Source: Uloborus plumipes (lineage: Eukaryota; Arthropoda; Arachnida; Araneae; Uloboridae). Taken from it: DNA of 64,000 nt. Location of the stretch: NCBI GenBank assembly GCA_038373865.1, contig JAXGGA010001631.1, positions 62,001 to 126,000 of the forward strand. The letters run 5' to 3'. This document shows, piece by piece, positions 48,205-60,318 of this stretch (position 1 is the first letter of the stretch; each line of letters begins with the position of its first letter). A program made the translations under genes and the position numbers. Under the pieces are notes generated by a model. That model ran no database searches. It saw nothing but the letters and a program-made list of their open reading frames with translations, and was not told the origin of the DNA.

Positions 48205-51059
48205 CTAGAAAAAAAATTAAAAGCAGAAATGTAATGTTACGCAGCATTGGTTCATTAGACTAAGTTTTACTCATATAAGTATATAATTTTTGTCTATATA
48301 TGTAGTAGTTTAGCTCACTAAATAAATTTTGTGAATGATAAAAAAGGACGTGCTTCTTTGCAAAAGTTTAAATTCAAATTTCAGCTTATTAAGAGGTCCT
48401 TTTTTGTAAGATGCAGAACAAACATTTTTTTTCCCCTTGCTTCTTCAATTTGTTTGTTTGTCTTCTAAACGAGCGAGCGCAATTGAATTTATACTGGAAA
48501 AAGAGGGATGAAGCATACCCTTCATATGAAGAAAGTTACAGAACAATTCGTCACGTATTTCTCTCACTGCGCATGCGCGAAAGATGGCAATTTATAACGT
48601 TTCAAAGTTTCATGCCAAATAAATTTGTCATCTTATAAAAATATTAGTTAAACATCGATAATGAAAAAAAAACATTTGATGAGAAAAAATTCATATCAAA
48701 CAAGATGTATTAATTAAGTAAAAGGGAAAATAATATGAATTGGGGCATAATAAACGCCTTAAAAACGGCGGAAAGGTTACTGGGGCAATCGCTTCCTTCA
48801 TCAGCGTTAAGGGAAGATTTGAAAATGTTTTAAAAAATCAAGACGAGCTCATGAACCAATCAAGATTTAAAATTTACCAAGACACAAAGCCAAAACCAGA
48901 AAAATTTGACAAGGGACGCAATAAAAACAAATTCAATGCACTTTAGTAGAACGGAAGAAATATGTGGGCTGTATTGCAAAGGACTCGTTTTAGATTCTAA
49001 ATTCTTGTCTACGTGAAAAGCTTCCAAGAAGCCCAACTAATTAAATTTGTGATCAGTGTCGCAACAATGATTTTCTTTTGAAAACCTCAATATTTTGTTC
49101 GTTAAAGTTCTTTACATTTTTCCGAGGCTTAATTTATAAACCCACCTTCCACAATCAGGAAGTTGAACTTCTCAGAGGCTTTTCCCATACACAAGAGCTA
49201 GGGCAGGATCTGTAATGAATCTTTTGTAGTCCTTCCTATTTCTAATATTCTGCTAAATAACATCGAATTCGCATTCCCCAATACCTCTAGCGCCAATCCC
49301 GGTTCGGAAGATGATGAATCCAGATTAGTTTTGAAGCCATTTTTATAGTATTTAAACTTTTCAGCCAATAACTTTTTTCATTTGATTGCTCCAGTAACCC
49401 GTCAGAAAATTTTGATGTCTTTTATTTGTGCCAAATTTGTGTTACTTTTCTTTTTCATTTATTACGCACGAGCAAAGTAACTTATTTTATTTTTAAAGAC
49501 GCATTTATGTTCTCGTCTGATTCCTTAAATGTTGAATGAAAATAAATTCTAACGTTTTTAAATGTGATCAGGAAAAATGATACATCTTCCAAGAGCTTGG
49601 ATTTAATGAGTAATCGGGCTTCATTAGGGAAGTAAAATGTCTTGTAAAGACCAGAAAGGACCCTAATTAGGAAAGAATAATCCAAGAAAGCTACTTTTGG
49701 AGCAGTTAATAATCAAATCCTAAAATAGAACGGATAAAAGCACAATAAAGCACGTGTCTTAGAGTTCACTGAATTGTTCAGATTTAAAAACAGCTGAAAA
49801 TGACATTTAAAAATTAAGGGGTACGTTCGTTCGCGTTTTTAGTTTTCATTTTTTCGTCGCACCAAAAAATGAACTACAAAGTTTGATTTTTTTAAACATA
49901 ATATAAGTTACATATTTATCATCATCAAAGATTTTTGAAAGCTCTAAGTAACCTTATTTTATATTCATTTTTTAAACAGAACCTTATAAGTAGAGCAAGG
50001 AACCCTAAATTTAGGGTACCTTGAAATATTAATCTTGAGGTAAAATGTAAAAAATAAACTATATAATTAGGTTTTTACCATAAAATTAAATTTTCATCCA
50101 AGTTTAATTTTATTATTATTATTATTTTTTTAATGTTCCATTCATAACTTTGTTTCATATTTATTTTGAAACAAATATTATGAAGTAGAGCAAAAAAAAA
50201 AAAAGGGTCCCAAGCCTGGAGTATCTGGACCCACCACATAGGGCACGTTGGACCACATAACACCAATAACTTCTATTAAAAAATTCGTTGGGTAAATAAT
50301 ACTCAATGTTGTAAGTACTGTTTGCATTTAAAATGAAAAATATTTTTTTACGAACAATAGAGCCTTAATTAGGTTGTTTCATTGGGGAAAAAATTTTAAG
50401 TTTATAAAAGGATATAAAGCAGAACTTAATTTCTAACAAAAGTGAAGGAGCTCTATGGTTTTCAGAATTCCTTTTTATGCGTAAATAGCGTGAATTCGGT
50501 CTCATATACAAAATTTTACATGAACATAAAAATATGCGCACGAATTAAGTAGCCGGGCGCTCCCATGCAAATTAAGCTCTGAAATAAAATAACCACTCTT
50601 TAAAAAAAAAAGGTAACGTTATTACACATAACAAAAAAAAAAGAAAGAAAGAAACAGAAATCTTTGGAAATTAGATTTATTGATTTAAAATGAAATTCAA
50701 TGCAATCAGCGTATTATGTCACTTTCATTCCTCATCAAACTGTCATAGGAAATAAATCTTTAGAGCCTCAATAATCAAATTTCATACGTAATTCAAACAG
50801 TAACAATTTTGCTTTTCACCTGAAACAGTTCTTTAAAAAAATAAAAATAACAGAAATATGATTAATAGTTGGAAAATCTGGAAAATCAGTAAATATGAAA
50901 AGGAAGTATACAAAAAAAGTCATGGAGTTGAATGAACATCTTAAAATTTCTGACAACTGGCCCTGTAATGAAAATCTTAATTCTGAGAATAATAAGTGCG
51001 GATAAAGTGCAGTACGAACGGTTTTCCGATTTCTATAGATGAAGAATTTAAGCATTTCA
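48205..51059. other. Intron, nothing recognised
   Basis: AT-rich DNA with frames up to 75 codons lacking any family motif. No exon or element ends seen. Confidence 0.5.
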
Positions 51060-51061
51060 AT

Positions 51062-51152
<91 letters not shown>
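51060..51152. repeat. (TA)n microsatellite
   Basis: TA tract of about 93 bp with one AAATA interruption, into whose right end the second Tc1-like element is inserted. Confidence 0.97.
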
Positions 51153-51155
<3 letters not shown>

Positions 51156-52366
51156 TGAAGTGACAAAAGTCATGGGATAGCAATATGCAAATTTTCAGAT
51201 GGCAGTAGCATCGCATAGAACAGGTATAAATGCGCAGTGCTTTTACAGAGCTTTCATTTCTGTTCAAGTTATTCATGTGAAGAGGTTTTAACGTGATGAT
51301 GACCGCACGACGTGAATTAACAGACTTTGAACGCGGAATGTTGGAGCTAGACGCATGGGTCATGCAATTTCGGAAATCGTTAGAGAATTCAACATTCCCA
51401 GATCCACTGTGTCAAGAGTGTGCCGAGAGTATGAAATTTCAGGCATAACATCCCACCATGGACAGCGCAGTGGTCGACCGCCTGCACTTAAAGATCGAGA
51501 CCGGCGACGTCTGCAAAGAGTCGTAAATTTTAACAGACAAGCAACACTGCGTCAAATCACCGTAGAAATCAATGTGGGACGTACAATGGAAGTGTCTGCT
51601 AGAACTGTGCGGAGAAATTTGGATTTCTTGGGCTATTCCAGCAGAAGACCGACTCGAGTGCCTTTACTGACAGAACGACATCGCTTGCAGCGACTCTCGT
51701 GGGCACGTGAGCATATCGGTTGGTCCCTAGATGAATGGAAAACCGTGGCCTGGTCCGATGAGTCACGATTTCAGCTGGTAAGAGCCGATGGTAGGGTTCG
51801 AGTGTGGCGCAGACCCCACGAAGCCATGGACCCAAACTGTCAGCAAGGCACTGTTCAAGCTGGTGGTGGCTCCGTAATGGTGTGGGCTGTTTTTTCATGG
51901 CATGGACTTGGTCCTCTAGTGCGACTGGACCGAACATTGACTGGAAATGCTTATGTGCAGCTACTTGGAGATCACTTGCAGCCATTCATGGACTTCATGT
52001 ACCCAAACAACGATGGGATTTTTATGGATGACAACGCGCCATGTCACCGGGCCACAACTGTTCGCAATTGGTTTGAAGAAAATTCTGGACAATTCCAACG
52101 AATGATTTGGCCACCTAGATCGCCCGACATGAATCCCATTGAGCATTTATGGGACACCATCGAGAGGTCTGTTCGTGCCCAAAATCCTGCCCCATCAACG
52201 CTTTCACAATTATGGACGTCTATCGAGACAGCATGGCTCAATATTCCTGCAGAAGACTTCCAACGACTTGTTGAGTCCATGCCACGTCGAGTTGTTGCAC
52301 TTCGCCGGGCAAAAGGAGGGCCGACACGATATTAAGAGGTATCCCATGACTTTTGTCACTTCAGTG
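51153..52366 (+). mobile_element. Tc1-like DNA transposon, copy 2
   Basis: A 1214-bp copy of the element at 1638-2855, in opposite orientation, with the same termini and TA duplications at 51151-51152 and 52367-52368. It is 4 bp shorter than copy 1, and the difference lies in the transposase gene. A short (TA)n tract follows (52367-52392). Confidence 0.96.
51296..52335 (+). pseudogene. Tc1/mariner-type transposase, broken by a 4-bp deletion
   Basis: The gene opens at the ATG at 51296 (MMTARRELTDFERGM), like copy 1. Then a loss of AGTT after GGAATGTT at about 51342 shifts the frame. Downstream the frame is open from 51355 to 52335 and matches copy 1 over 326 residues with two differences that I can see (S to F in VVNSNRQ, D to E in TMDVS). 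All catalytic residues remain. Internal initiation at 51355 would lose the start of the first DNA-binding domain, so activity is unlikely. Confidence 0.95.
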
Positions 52367-52580
52367 TATATATATATATATATATATATATAGTTTTTTT
52401 TTTTTTTTTTTGCCACAAATGGTCAAAGATCAAAGAGAAACAGAATGACCTTTTTCTATTGTTAATTTGAAAGAAAATATCTAACGGAAGTTATAAATTC
52501 TTTAAATTTCTTCCATTTTTACCGTGGAACTCACGGCGATTTGTTATTTCGCCTAATTCTTTCCAAAGAGGGATAATCCT

Positions 52581-52785
52581 ATTGTTTTGCTTACGGACTC
52601 ACAAAGTGCCCGTTAAGGTGTTGATGAAAACAGACGTGATGATCTCTTAGTTAGAAATACAATGTTGCACCCAAAGAAAACTGCAGAAAGAGAAGAAGTT
52701 TCTTTAATCTGGGTTCCTGGACGTAAGAGAACCTTAGACAATGAAATAGCACACTCTCTCGCTAAGGAAGCGGAACTACATGATA
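52581..52785 (+). pseudogene. LINE RNase H domain fragment
   Basis: One plus-strand frame reads IVLLTDSQSAR, a TAA stop, then GVDENRRDDLLVRNTMLHPK and later VSLIWVPGRKRTLDNEIAHS followed by LAKEAEL. TDSQSA and IWVPG...NEIA.SLAKEA are the conserved motifs of RNase H domains in Jockey/R1-type non-LTR retrotransposons. In those elements GH usually follows VP; here it is GR. The fragment is short and interrupted, so it is a relic. No 5' or 3' end of the element was found. Confidence 0.7.
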
Positions 52786-52979
52786 CAATTCTGATGATTT
52801 TTATTTGCTCTTAGAGAGACGTGAAGAATCACATCTATTACTAGAAAGAATATTCTAAAGATAGACTGAATTTCTAGACTAATTCAAAGCATGCTAATAA
52901 ATTTAAGAAAAACATCCCCTCCAGAATTAAATTTAAATAGATAAACAATAGATTTAATGAAATCAAATTAAATAGATTT

Positions 52980-53350
52980 TTTCTCTCTCTCCTACTTTGG
53001 GGCATAAGCTGCATCAGCCATGAGCTTTCTAGCAGAACAATAAAACTAGCCTTATTATGAAAGTTATCTTGAGAGTAGTCTAAGAAAAAAGCGCACGTCA
53101 AGTGATTAAAATCCGTAAAAGTGCCTGTTGAACACAGGACACTGTTGGGAATACTGGCTACTCCAAAGCGGCCAAGGTGGATTTGTAGAAAGTAATCTCC
53201 AGTTAAAATTCTAAAATTAGCAGTAAAAATCGAGCGAGGAAGGCTCATAGGGAGAAGGTAGAGTAATGTACTCGAAGTTTTATACTTCACAACCTCAGTA
53301 TAATTTTTCAGGAGGGATTTCACCATTACATTTTCAACGGCGTTGCAGAT
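52980..53350 (-). pseudogene. LINE ORF2 C-terminal fragment (zinc-knuckle region)
   Basis: Inside a 192-codon minus-strand frame (52874-53452) is LPRSIFTANFRILTGDYFLQ, then HLGRFGVASIPNSVLC and FNHLTC. This follows the pattern seen after RNase H in many arthropod LINEs (LPR...RLRTGH...HL.R.G.A..P.C.LC....HL..C). One expected cysteine is serine (PNSVLC). The orientation is opposite to the RNase H fragment at 52581, so the two are not in one intact element. The rest of the frame is not recognised. Confidence 0.55.
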
Positions 53351-53459
53351 TTTTCGATAAGACAGAAAAATTTGGCTGCTGTGTACTACATCCCGTTTAT
53401 ACAAGGGAATATGCTTTTTCTGATCTGTGATATTGCAGTAACTGGGAATCAATTGAAAA

Positions 53460-54320
53460 ACAATAGTCCAGCCAGTGGAAATTGCTAGTTAAATAGAATT
53501 TTAACTAAGTCTATCATAGCTAAAAACAAACCTTTTATCATGCGCTAAGAAAGGTTACCATTGTAAGTCACTTGTGGTATCATTGAGGACTTAGAGTATC
53601 TTCGATGGATTTGCCCGAAAAACTCATCCATTAGACAACAAATCATTTCTCAACTAAATGCTAAAACATTTTCCTACGATGACGTTTTTCATCCGGATGT
53701 TTTGGCGATTCCTTCCTACGGAAGAGCCGTGCCGGAGTTATTCCGAAGTTGTGTCTAGGGCACTAGCTGTGAACTGGTAGTGTTTATTTGTATTATGGTG
53801 GAAAGAAAAATCACCTATCTATTTTCGCGAAGGCGCTGAGAAGAAAACTTTTTTTTTTTTTTCACAGTGCCGTTGACTAAAATGGGGACCTAACAATAGA
53901 GAATCCGGACAAATATTTTTCTACCTCATCTTTTTTTCGCTGAACTAAACACCTTGCATTTTGACAGTCCAAGACCAATTCTATTTTTATTTATTTATTT
54001 TAGTTGTTTAATATTATTATTATTATTATTTTGCAGACCAAAACATGTTAGCTTCCTCGTTTTGAACTACGTTCTTTTATTAAACATTTTTCAATGCAAA
54101 ATATAAATTTAGCATTAAAAATATCAGGGTTATCATGGTAAATAGTGACATAATTTCAAGAAAACAAGAGTGGAGTCATAATTACTCAACATTGAAATAC
54201 TATCATGATATATTTATGGTATTCACCAGAGTACATTTGTAGATATAGAATATGTTTCGTAATAAATCATATCAAAAGACTGAGTTTGAAGCTCAAGTAA
54301 TTTCAACTAGTGGATGCTTG
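53460..54320. other. Intron, nothing recognised
   Basis: No exon or element ends seen. Contains an ATT-type microsatellite at about 54013-54031. Confidence 0.5.
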
Positions 54321-54446
54321 ATCCACCCGTTGTTCGTGTTCAAAGCAGTATTTAGTAAACACAATTAACCATTAATAATTTCTATCCACCCGTTGTTCGT
54401 GTTCAAAACAGTATTTAGTGAATACAATTAACCATTAATAATTTCT
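54321..54446 (+). repeat. Two-unit tandem repeat, 63-bp period
   Basis: ATCCACCCGTTGTTCGTGTT begins at 54321 and again at 54384. The two 63-bp units differ by only a few bases. Confidence 0.95.
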
Positions 54447-54574
54447 ATATTTTTATTATAGCTCCCGAGTTATACAGTTGTTTTAAGAAACACTGATCTA
54501 GTAGCGCGTTTGATACAGCACTCACAAGAAAATCATATGATGATGTAAAAGTGAAAAAATAAAAAAATAAACAA

Positions 54575-54880
54575 TTAGCAATCGAAAGAGCATTGCAAAA
54601 CATGTTTCTGGAGGCATGAATTATTTGCCCTCGTGACTCCGTTATCGAAATATGCACTCTTAAAGTCTGCTGAAATTTTTAAGAGAAGTCAACAAATTTA
54701 GCGAGTTTCCGTGTTTAATGGCAGACATCTCTCACATAATTTGAAGATTGATGTCCTGCACATGCAGACTGTAAAATTGAGTGACCAATTTTACAGTCTT
54801 TAACAACCCCCCCCCCCCCCCACCGCTCCTTTTTTTTTTTTTTTTTTCATTGTTACTCTTCGTATGGTTCCCCATATTGG
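54575..54880 (+). repeat. Interspersed repeat fragment, relative of 240-640
   Basis: Shares GAGCATTGCAAAACATGTTT and the later TGGTTCCCC segment with 240-640. Contains a C run and a T run at about 54807-54848. Family unknown. Confidence 0.6.
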
Positions 54881-54959
54881 CATTTCTACTCAAGTACTTA
54901 AATAAGAAGATGAGTTCCACTATCAACATTATTGAAAGTAATTAACGTTTAATACATAC

Positions 54960-55018
54960 CAGCCTTAAGTCAGGAACTGAACGGCTCAGCGTCCATTCTT
55001 GACTGTTCACGAAGGAGT
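54960..55018 (-). CDS. AGAP1: AGAP exon: NSQEW segment before the GTPase P-loop
   Basis: A 59-nt exon read on the minus strand. It completes a split codon with AC and then reads [19 protein letters not shown]. The [12 protein letters not shown] stretch is a hallmark of AGAP proteins just before the GTPase P-loop. The acceptor is TTTATTTCAG, ending at 55019, and the donor is GTATGT from 54959. The exon enters with one base supplied by the previous exon, which lies upstream (higher coordinates), and ends on a codon boundary. The next exon begins GIVG, so the junction reads LRL|GIVG as expected. The preceding exon was looked for up to 64000 and not found, so the first coding exons probably lie beyond the window. 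Confidence 0.93.
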
Positions 55019-58000
55019 CTGAAATAAAGAAAGCAATACATTAAGCCACACAACCTATTATTAATATATGACATTATAATTTTTTGAAAGAACATCAATT
55101 ACATTAAAACTATGTTACGCACATCCAATTCACACACAATCATTGTACGAGGGCCGTAACTCAAGTTCTCACCACTGACACATAAAATGGCTCATTGCTG
55201 TAAAAGTTGTGCGAAGAGGCAGGACGTGTTGCAGCTGCTATTATTGAGTATTTTTCAAGATTTTTAGCTTGAAGTTATCTTTGTAAAACATAACATGCTC
55301 AGGCTCACATGTGCCCCTTTCACCTATCAGCCATACCCCCTCCCTCCGCCCGCAGGGTTTTATTAAACGGCACCAAGTCAAACAGTCAAACTGACTACTC
55401 TTACAAAGTATTTGACAGAAGAACTTGCTTCATTGTCCTGTGACCCATTGAGAAAAACAAGTTACTTCAAAATGAGAAAAAAAAACGACTGACATTCTCA
55501 AGACCATTACAGCAATGGACACTGCAACTGTTATGTGTGCCAAAACAGATATTTTATGCCATTTAAGAAATTGATGCCGGACTGAAGGTTCAAATAAAAA
55601 CAGGGGAAAAAATCGAAAACAAATCAAGTTAAAATAAAACAAAACTGGTGCAACGATCGTAAATTTATCACGTTCATAATGCTATCCTTTCGTACTTTTT
55701 TTTCACTAAAATTCCTCAAAATTAAGGAATACGTTGAAAACTTATAGAAAAATCAGCTTTTCACCGAAAACAAGGGAAATAGAAAAAAGTTATTTTAAAA
55801 AACAGGTAGCTTTTGAATAAAAAAATTAATAGATATATTTCTAATGTGCAGTAATGAATGACTTCAGAATGGTCAGCATGGAGCAAATGTGCAAGCAAAT
55901 ATAGAAAGAAATCTTTTACTCAGGGAGGAAAAACACATAAAAAGCCACAATACTTCATTACTTAATGATTCTGTTCATCGAAAATGGAGCTACAAAGAAC
56001 GAACTGAATAAAATATTCTCTTCTAACATTCTTCTTTTTCGCCCCATGGGAGGGAAAAAAGCACAACTCTTCTTAAGTGCGCCTTTACATTTATTGAGTG
56101 CTTACTAGTACTAAACATGACTCTTATTCAATGCAAATTTAGAAAGTTATTACGCCAATAAGCGCTGGTAAAACGTATTCAAAAATTAAATAATTACTGT
56201 TAAAATGCCACGGGTCATAAACGCTTATCAAAGAGCAATATAAAATAATTAAAGAAGCAATTGTTTCGTTTTAATACCAGCATTAAAAGGTTTGCCGTCA
56301 ATAAAAAAACAACAAAACATTTTTTATTAGGAAAAAATAACATGAATAATCTACATTTGATAACTTACATGCAACGCAACTTTTTACGACCTCGATAAAG
56401 CTATACTTTGGTTTAGAGAAACAGAATTAAAAATTTTCGTTAACACAAAGAGAGGAAAAGAGACGATTAAGATTTAATGAAGAATCTCTCGAAACAAAGC
56501 ACTTCTTGAACATATTTTATTATTATAAGCAACTAAGTTTGATTAAAATTACATTAACTGCATGCTACGATAAAAAAATTAAAAAATAAATGCACTGTTT
56601 TTTTACACATTGACGCTAATTTATGCGACAGTATCTACTGTTACAGAAGCAAAAACCTACATAATTGCAACACATAAAAATAAGCTCTACATAAGAACAG
56701 TAGATTAATGAGCATTAGGCTCGGCTTTAATGACAACAAATGAAATACATTTTATTGACTATTTGCATTTAACAATCACAATCATTGAGCAGGATTAGAA
56801 ATAAGCAGTCGTTAGTTTTCTATTGCGACCACAAAATTTATTTTGATGTTCAAATTTTCAAACCTTGGTGACAAATCTGACGACTAGAATTTTGGATCAC
56901 ATTTAACCTTTTCCTTAGTGATTATCGCGATCCTAACTCGTGACTGGCGCTAGGGTATAGAAAATTTCTACAATGTTGTTAATTTTTAAACATAATTTTT
57001 ATATTATGCTTTTCAGTGTGTGCATTATTTATACTAAGTAAAATGTTTTTAAAACCATCATATATATTTTTCCATTTTAACGCCAAGAAGATTGCGGAGC
57101 CTGCCTTCCTCTTATTAGCGTTTCAATCCGACCTGATAGCGTTCTTCAGGGAGAAAAATCAAAAATATTTTCCATTTATTTTCATGATAAAATGTAAGGT
57201 AACAATTTAAAATTTTAAATTGTCCATGACTAATGTAAAAATTTATGCGTGGGAGGATTCTTTGGTCCCAAAAATTATGAATTTCTGAAAATTTCGTCTG
57301 AAAATGAAATATAGGATGAGCAAAGTAAAAAATCGACGTGATGTACACATCCGAATGATCCTTTTATGAAAATGCGCACGTAAATTAAACACAGCAAAAA
57401 AATATTTAAAAAAAAAAACTCCATATTCAAATCTGCATTGTACGATACGGGGTCACGCGCAGAGTGACCCTTGCAGTGTGACTCCTAACTTCGCAAGTTT
57501 TCATTTATTATTTACTTATTTATTTATTTATAATTAAGTTTAAAAACATTCACTTAGAAGTTTTTAAGTTATAGCATAGTTTTCCTAAAATTGTTAAGTG
57601 TACATATTACTTTGTTCAATCGCTATATGTATGCATTTTTTAAATGCTTTACTGCTAACTAAAATGTGGGTAAAAATTGATTAACAGAACTGGGTTTTGA
57701 GACATTGCAGTTGTAACCCCCAATACTCTGCGTGAATTCCCTTTAATGCATTTATCAACATTTTTAGACACATATTATTTAACTACGATTCTAATATCCA
57801 AACGCCTCAGAACATAAAAATGCACGAAAGTTATGTTACAAATAATTTCAGAGGATAACACACCAAAGAAGCGAAGACGAGAATCCCCTTTAAATTGCAC
57901 GAATTCGGCCTGCAGTTCCGTGACGTGGAAATATTTAATTTTCATTCTTCTCTTCTTCTTCAAAAAGCTTTATTTCTAAATTATGTTTTTCAAAAAACGA

Positions 58001-58165
58001 AGATAATGAAATAAAAAAAGAAATACCGAAAATGGGGTGAATTAGAACACTTTTTACTTTTGAACAAAATAAAGTTATTAGGATTATTTTGTTATTTTGT
58101 GAACAGAATCGGTCCCGTTTATAAAACACTATTGACCAGGGAAAAAAAACAAGTTTTTATTTATA
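55019..58165. other. Upstream AGAP intron, nothing recognised
   Basis: The preceding AGAP exon (expected to end one base into a codon) was not found here. A possible donor (GTGAGA) at about 55172 has no matching AGAP sequence before it. The rest is AT-rich DNA. Confidence 0.5.
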
Positions 58166-58167
58166 TA

Positions 58168-58820
58168 GGGTCAATCCATAGTGACTAACGTAACATTCAG
58201 AGCTGATTTTGTAACAGTTTTTACTTGTAACTTAAAGGATAAAAAATATTTGTTAGTTATGCTGGTGGATTTACAATGTTCATGGTATCTATGTATCATT
58301 TCTGCTAAGAATTTAAAACAAAATTACTGACAGCTGATATTTTTTCAACCAAAATAGCAGCGTAAAAGCCCGGTTTCCTAGGAGTGAAATCGTCGATCTC
58401 TGGCGAGGCGACAGACGCCGCCGCCTTCTGCGCATGCGCCTGAGCCGCAGAGTGACGTCGCTTCACGCCACGCTCCAATCAAACTGGTTCTGATTCCAGC
58501 GTGCGTCGCGCCCGGCGTCGGCGACGATTCTAGGAAACCAGCCCTTAACGTGACTAACGTAAGCGTAGCTAACGTAACGTGACTAACGTAACCATCGAAT
58601 AACAAGAAGTAACCACACTACAAACTATTTATTATGGCTAATCTCAGTGACAATTACAATACTTTAATTTTTTTCAACTTCTTATGTTGTATGATTTTGA
58701 TTTATTTATTTATTTTTTATTTATTTATTTATTTTTTATTTATTTTTTTGATACTTTTTTCAGTTCGGTATTTTTATTTTTTTTTTTTCGGCTGAGGTTC
58801 ACCTTTCTATGGAATGACCC
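58168..58820. mobile_element. TA-flanked MITE with GGGTCA ends, containing another MITE
   Basis: Termini GGGTCAATCCATAG at the left and CTATGGAATGACCC at the right, with TA on both sides (58166-58167, 58821-58822). Inside, GTGACTAACGTAAC-type motifs recur. The 180-bp GC-rich MITE 58366-58545 is inserted within it. Without that and its 3-bp duplication the element is about 470 bp. Confidence 0.8.
58366..58545. mobile_element. GC-rich 180-bp PIF/Harbinger-type MITE, copy 2
   Basis: Same length and nearly the same sequence as 28905-29084 (termini AAGCCCGGTTTCCTAG, right end CTAGGAAACCAGCCCT), with TAA duplications at 58363-58365 and 58546-58548. Few differences from copy 1 suggest recent spread. 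Confidence 0.92.
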
Positions 58821-58831
58821 TATATATAATA

Positions 58832-59917
58832 CTAGCTGATCCGGCCACGCGTTACTGTGGCTAACGTATGGGTTAAACTATAATGTTTCAATAGAAACGA
58901 AAAACTTTATTACCGTTATAGAGATCAACTTTATATAAATATGAATTTGAGGTCGAAATATGACAACAAACGTTCAAAAATTTCTTAAAAACAAAAATTT
59001 CCTAAGTTTGCTAGAAACAAAAAATCAACAAAAAATGTAGCATTTTAGTACTTAGAAATATTATATTCAAGCTTGTAACAATTGAGTTAATTAAAAATGT
59101 GCTAATTGCTATTGTAACATTTTATTTTTTAATGTAACATTTTATTTTTAATAATGTAGGTAGGGTAGATAACTAACCATATTATTTGTTATTTTTTGAA
59201 TTATAAGCATTTTTAATTTCAGTTTAACTCAACACTAATCGGTGCACAATATTCTTCGTTAATCTGTCTCTTGTAAACAAAATTAGATTGGACGGTTTTC
59301 CCACACGGTAGAAAGCGACCTATAGTTGCCTATGGGAAAAACATGGATTTTCTAAATCTAAACCGCAAATTTTTAACCGCAGATTATAAAGTGGCATTCC
59401 GGGTATGTTTAAAGAATTTTAGCCAAGAATACAGAAAAGCTGGTAGCTAAATAGATAATTTGTAATAAAAAATAAATTGCGGTCCTAAATTGAGATAAAA
59501 ACTATCTTATCATTTAAGTTGGACCAAACTGAAACTGCGTGCAAAATTTGGTTAATATCGATTCAGTAGCTGAGGAGTTCATTGGACACAAACACAGGGA
59601 CACGTAATTTTTATATATTATAAGAAAGATTATTACTTGTTTACTGCGCTCCAGAAGCTGCCAGAACGTGTGCTTTATGTCGCTCAGTCATGGAGGCGTC
59701 AAAAAAGGCTTAGCCAAGAACACAGAAAAGCTAGTAGCTAAATACATAATTTGCAATAAAAAATATATTGCGGTCCTAAATAGAGATAAAAACTATCCTA
59801 TCATTTAAGTTGGACCAAACTGAAACTGCGTGTAAAATTTGGTTAAAATCGGTTCAGTAGCTGAGGAGTCCATTGGCCACAAACACAGGGACACGTAATT
59901 TTTATATATTAAGATAA
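58832..59917 (+). repeat. Interspersed repeat with a duplicated 3' part
   Basis: Begins ACTAGCTGATCCGGCCACGC. About 205 bp is present twice, at 59421-59628 and 59712-59917: AGCCAAGAA.ACAGAAAAGCT ... GGGACACGTAATTTTTATAT, each ending in an A/T-rich tail. This may be two 3'-truncated copies of one non-LTR element side by side. Family uncertain. Confidence 0.65.
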
Positions 59918-60318
59918 TTTTTTTAGCGGTGTTCCGATTTATTCGATTTTAGTGAATCAGAATAAATGTTAAAATTTTTATTCTTTCCGAATTTGCCTTC
60001 AATATAGCTAATAAAATCAAGTAATGATTACACTGGTCTACAAAACAAAACTATTTTTCTGTTTCATAGAGGAAAATACCTATTCTTAGTGCAAAATGAT
60101 GCACTGAATTCAAATATCTAAAGGGTTTAATTATATTTTCGTGTGAATTAATTAATAACAAAAATTTAAATTAATTAATAACAAAAAGTATTTTTGCAAA
60201 AAGCAAAAAAAAAAAATCTATTTTTTTTTCTCAAAAAATCAGGATTTTTTTACTTTGCACCGAATATTTTCAGGCTGATAACATTATTCGCTCAATAATA
60301 AATAAAAAAACGAGATAA

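Larger units (their letters stand above)
20586..55018 (-). other. AGAP1: AGAP/centaurin-gamma gene, partial locus (four coding exons and their introns)
   Basis: The span of the recognised host gene, read right to left. Four minus-strand exons join in frame into about 120 codons matching the GTPase (GLD) domain of AGAP proteins, single-copy as CenG1A in Drosophila and AGAP1-3 in vertebrates. These proteins are GTPase-activating proteins for Arf GTPases and act in endosomal and membrane trafficking. The full family protein continues with PH, Arf-GAP and ankyrin-repeat domains, none of which is in this window. Introns are 6755 bp, 89 bp and 27214 bp, with further intron on both sides. All repeats listed between the exons are intronic. 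Which vertebrate paralogue is nearest cannot be decided from these exons, so the symbol is a family label. Confidence 0.9.

Noticed and set aside
55150..55280. Possible upstream AGAP exon before a GTGAGA at about 55172
   Set aside because: The open frame (SIIAAATRPASSHNFYSNEP) does not resemble the expected AGAP residues and the phase is wrong.
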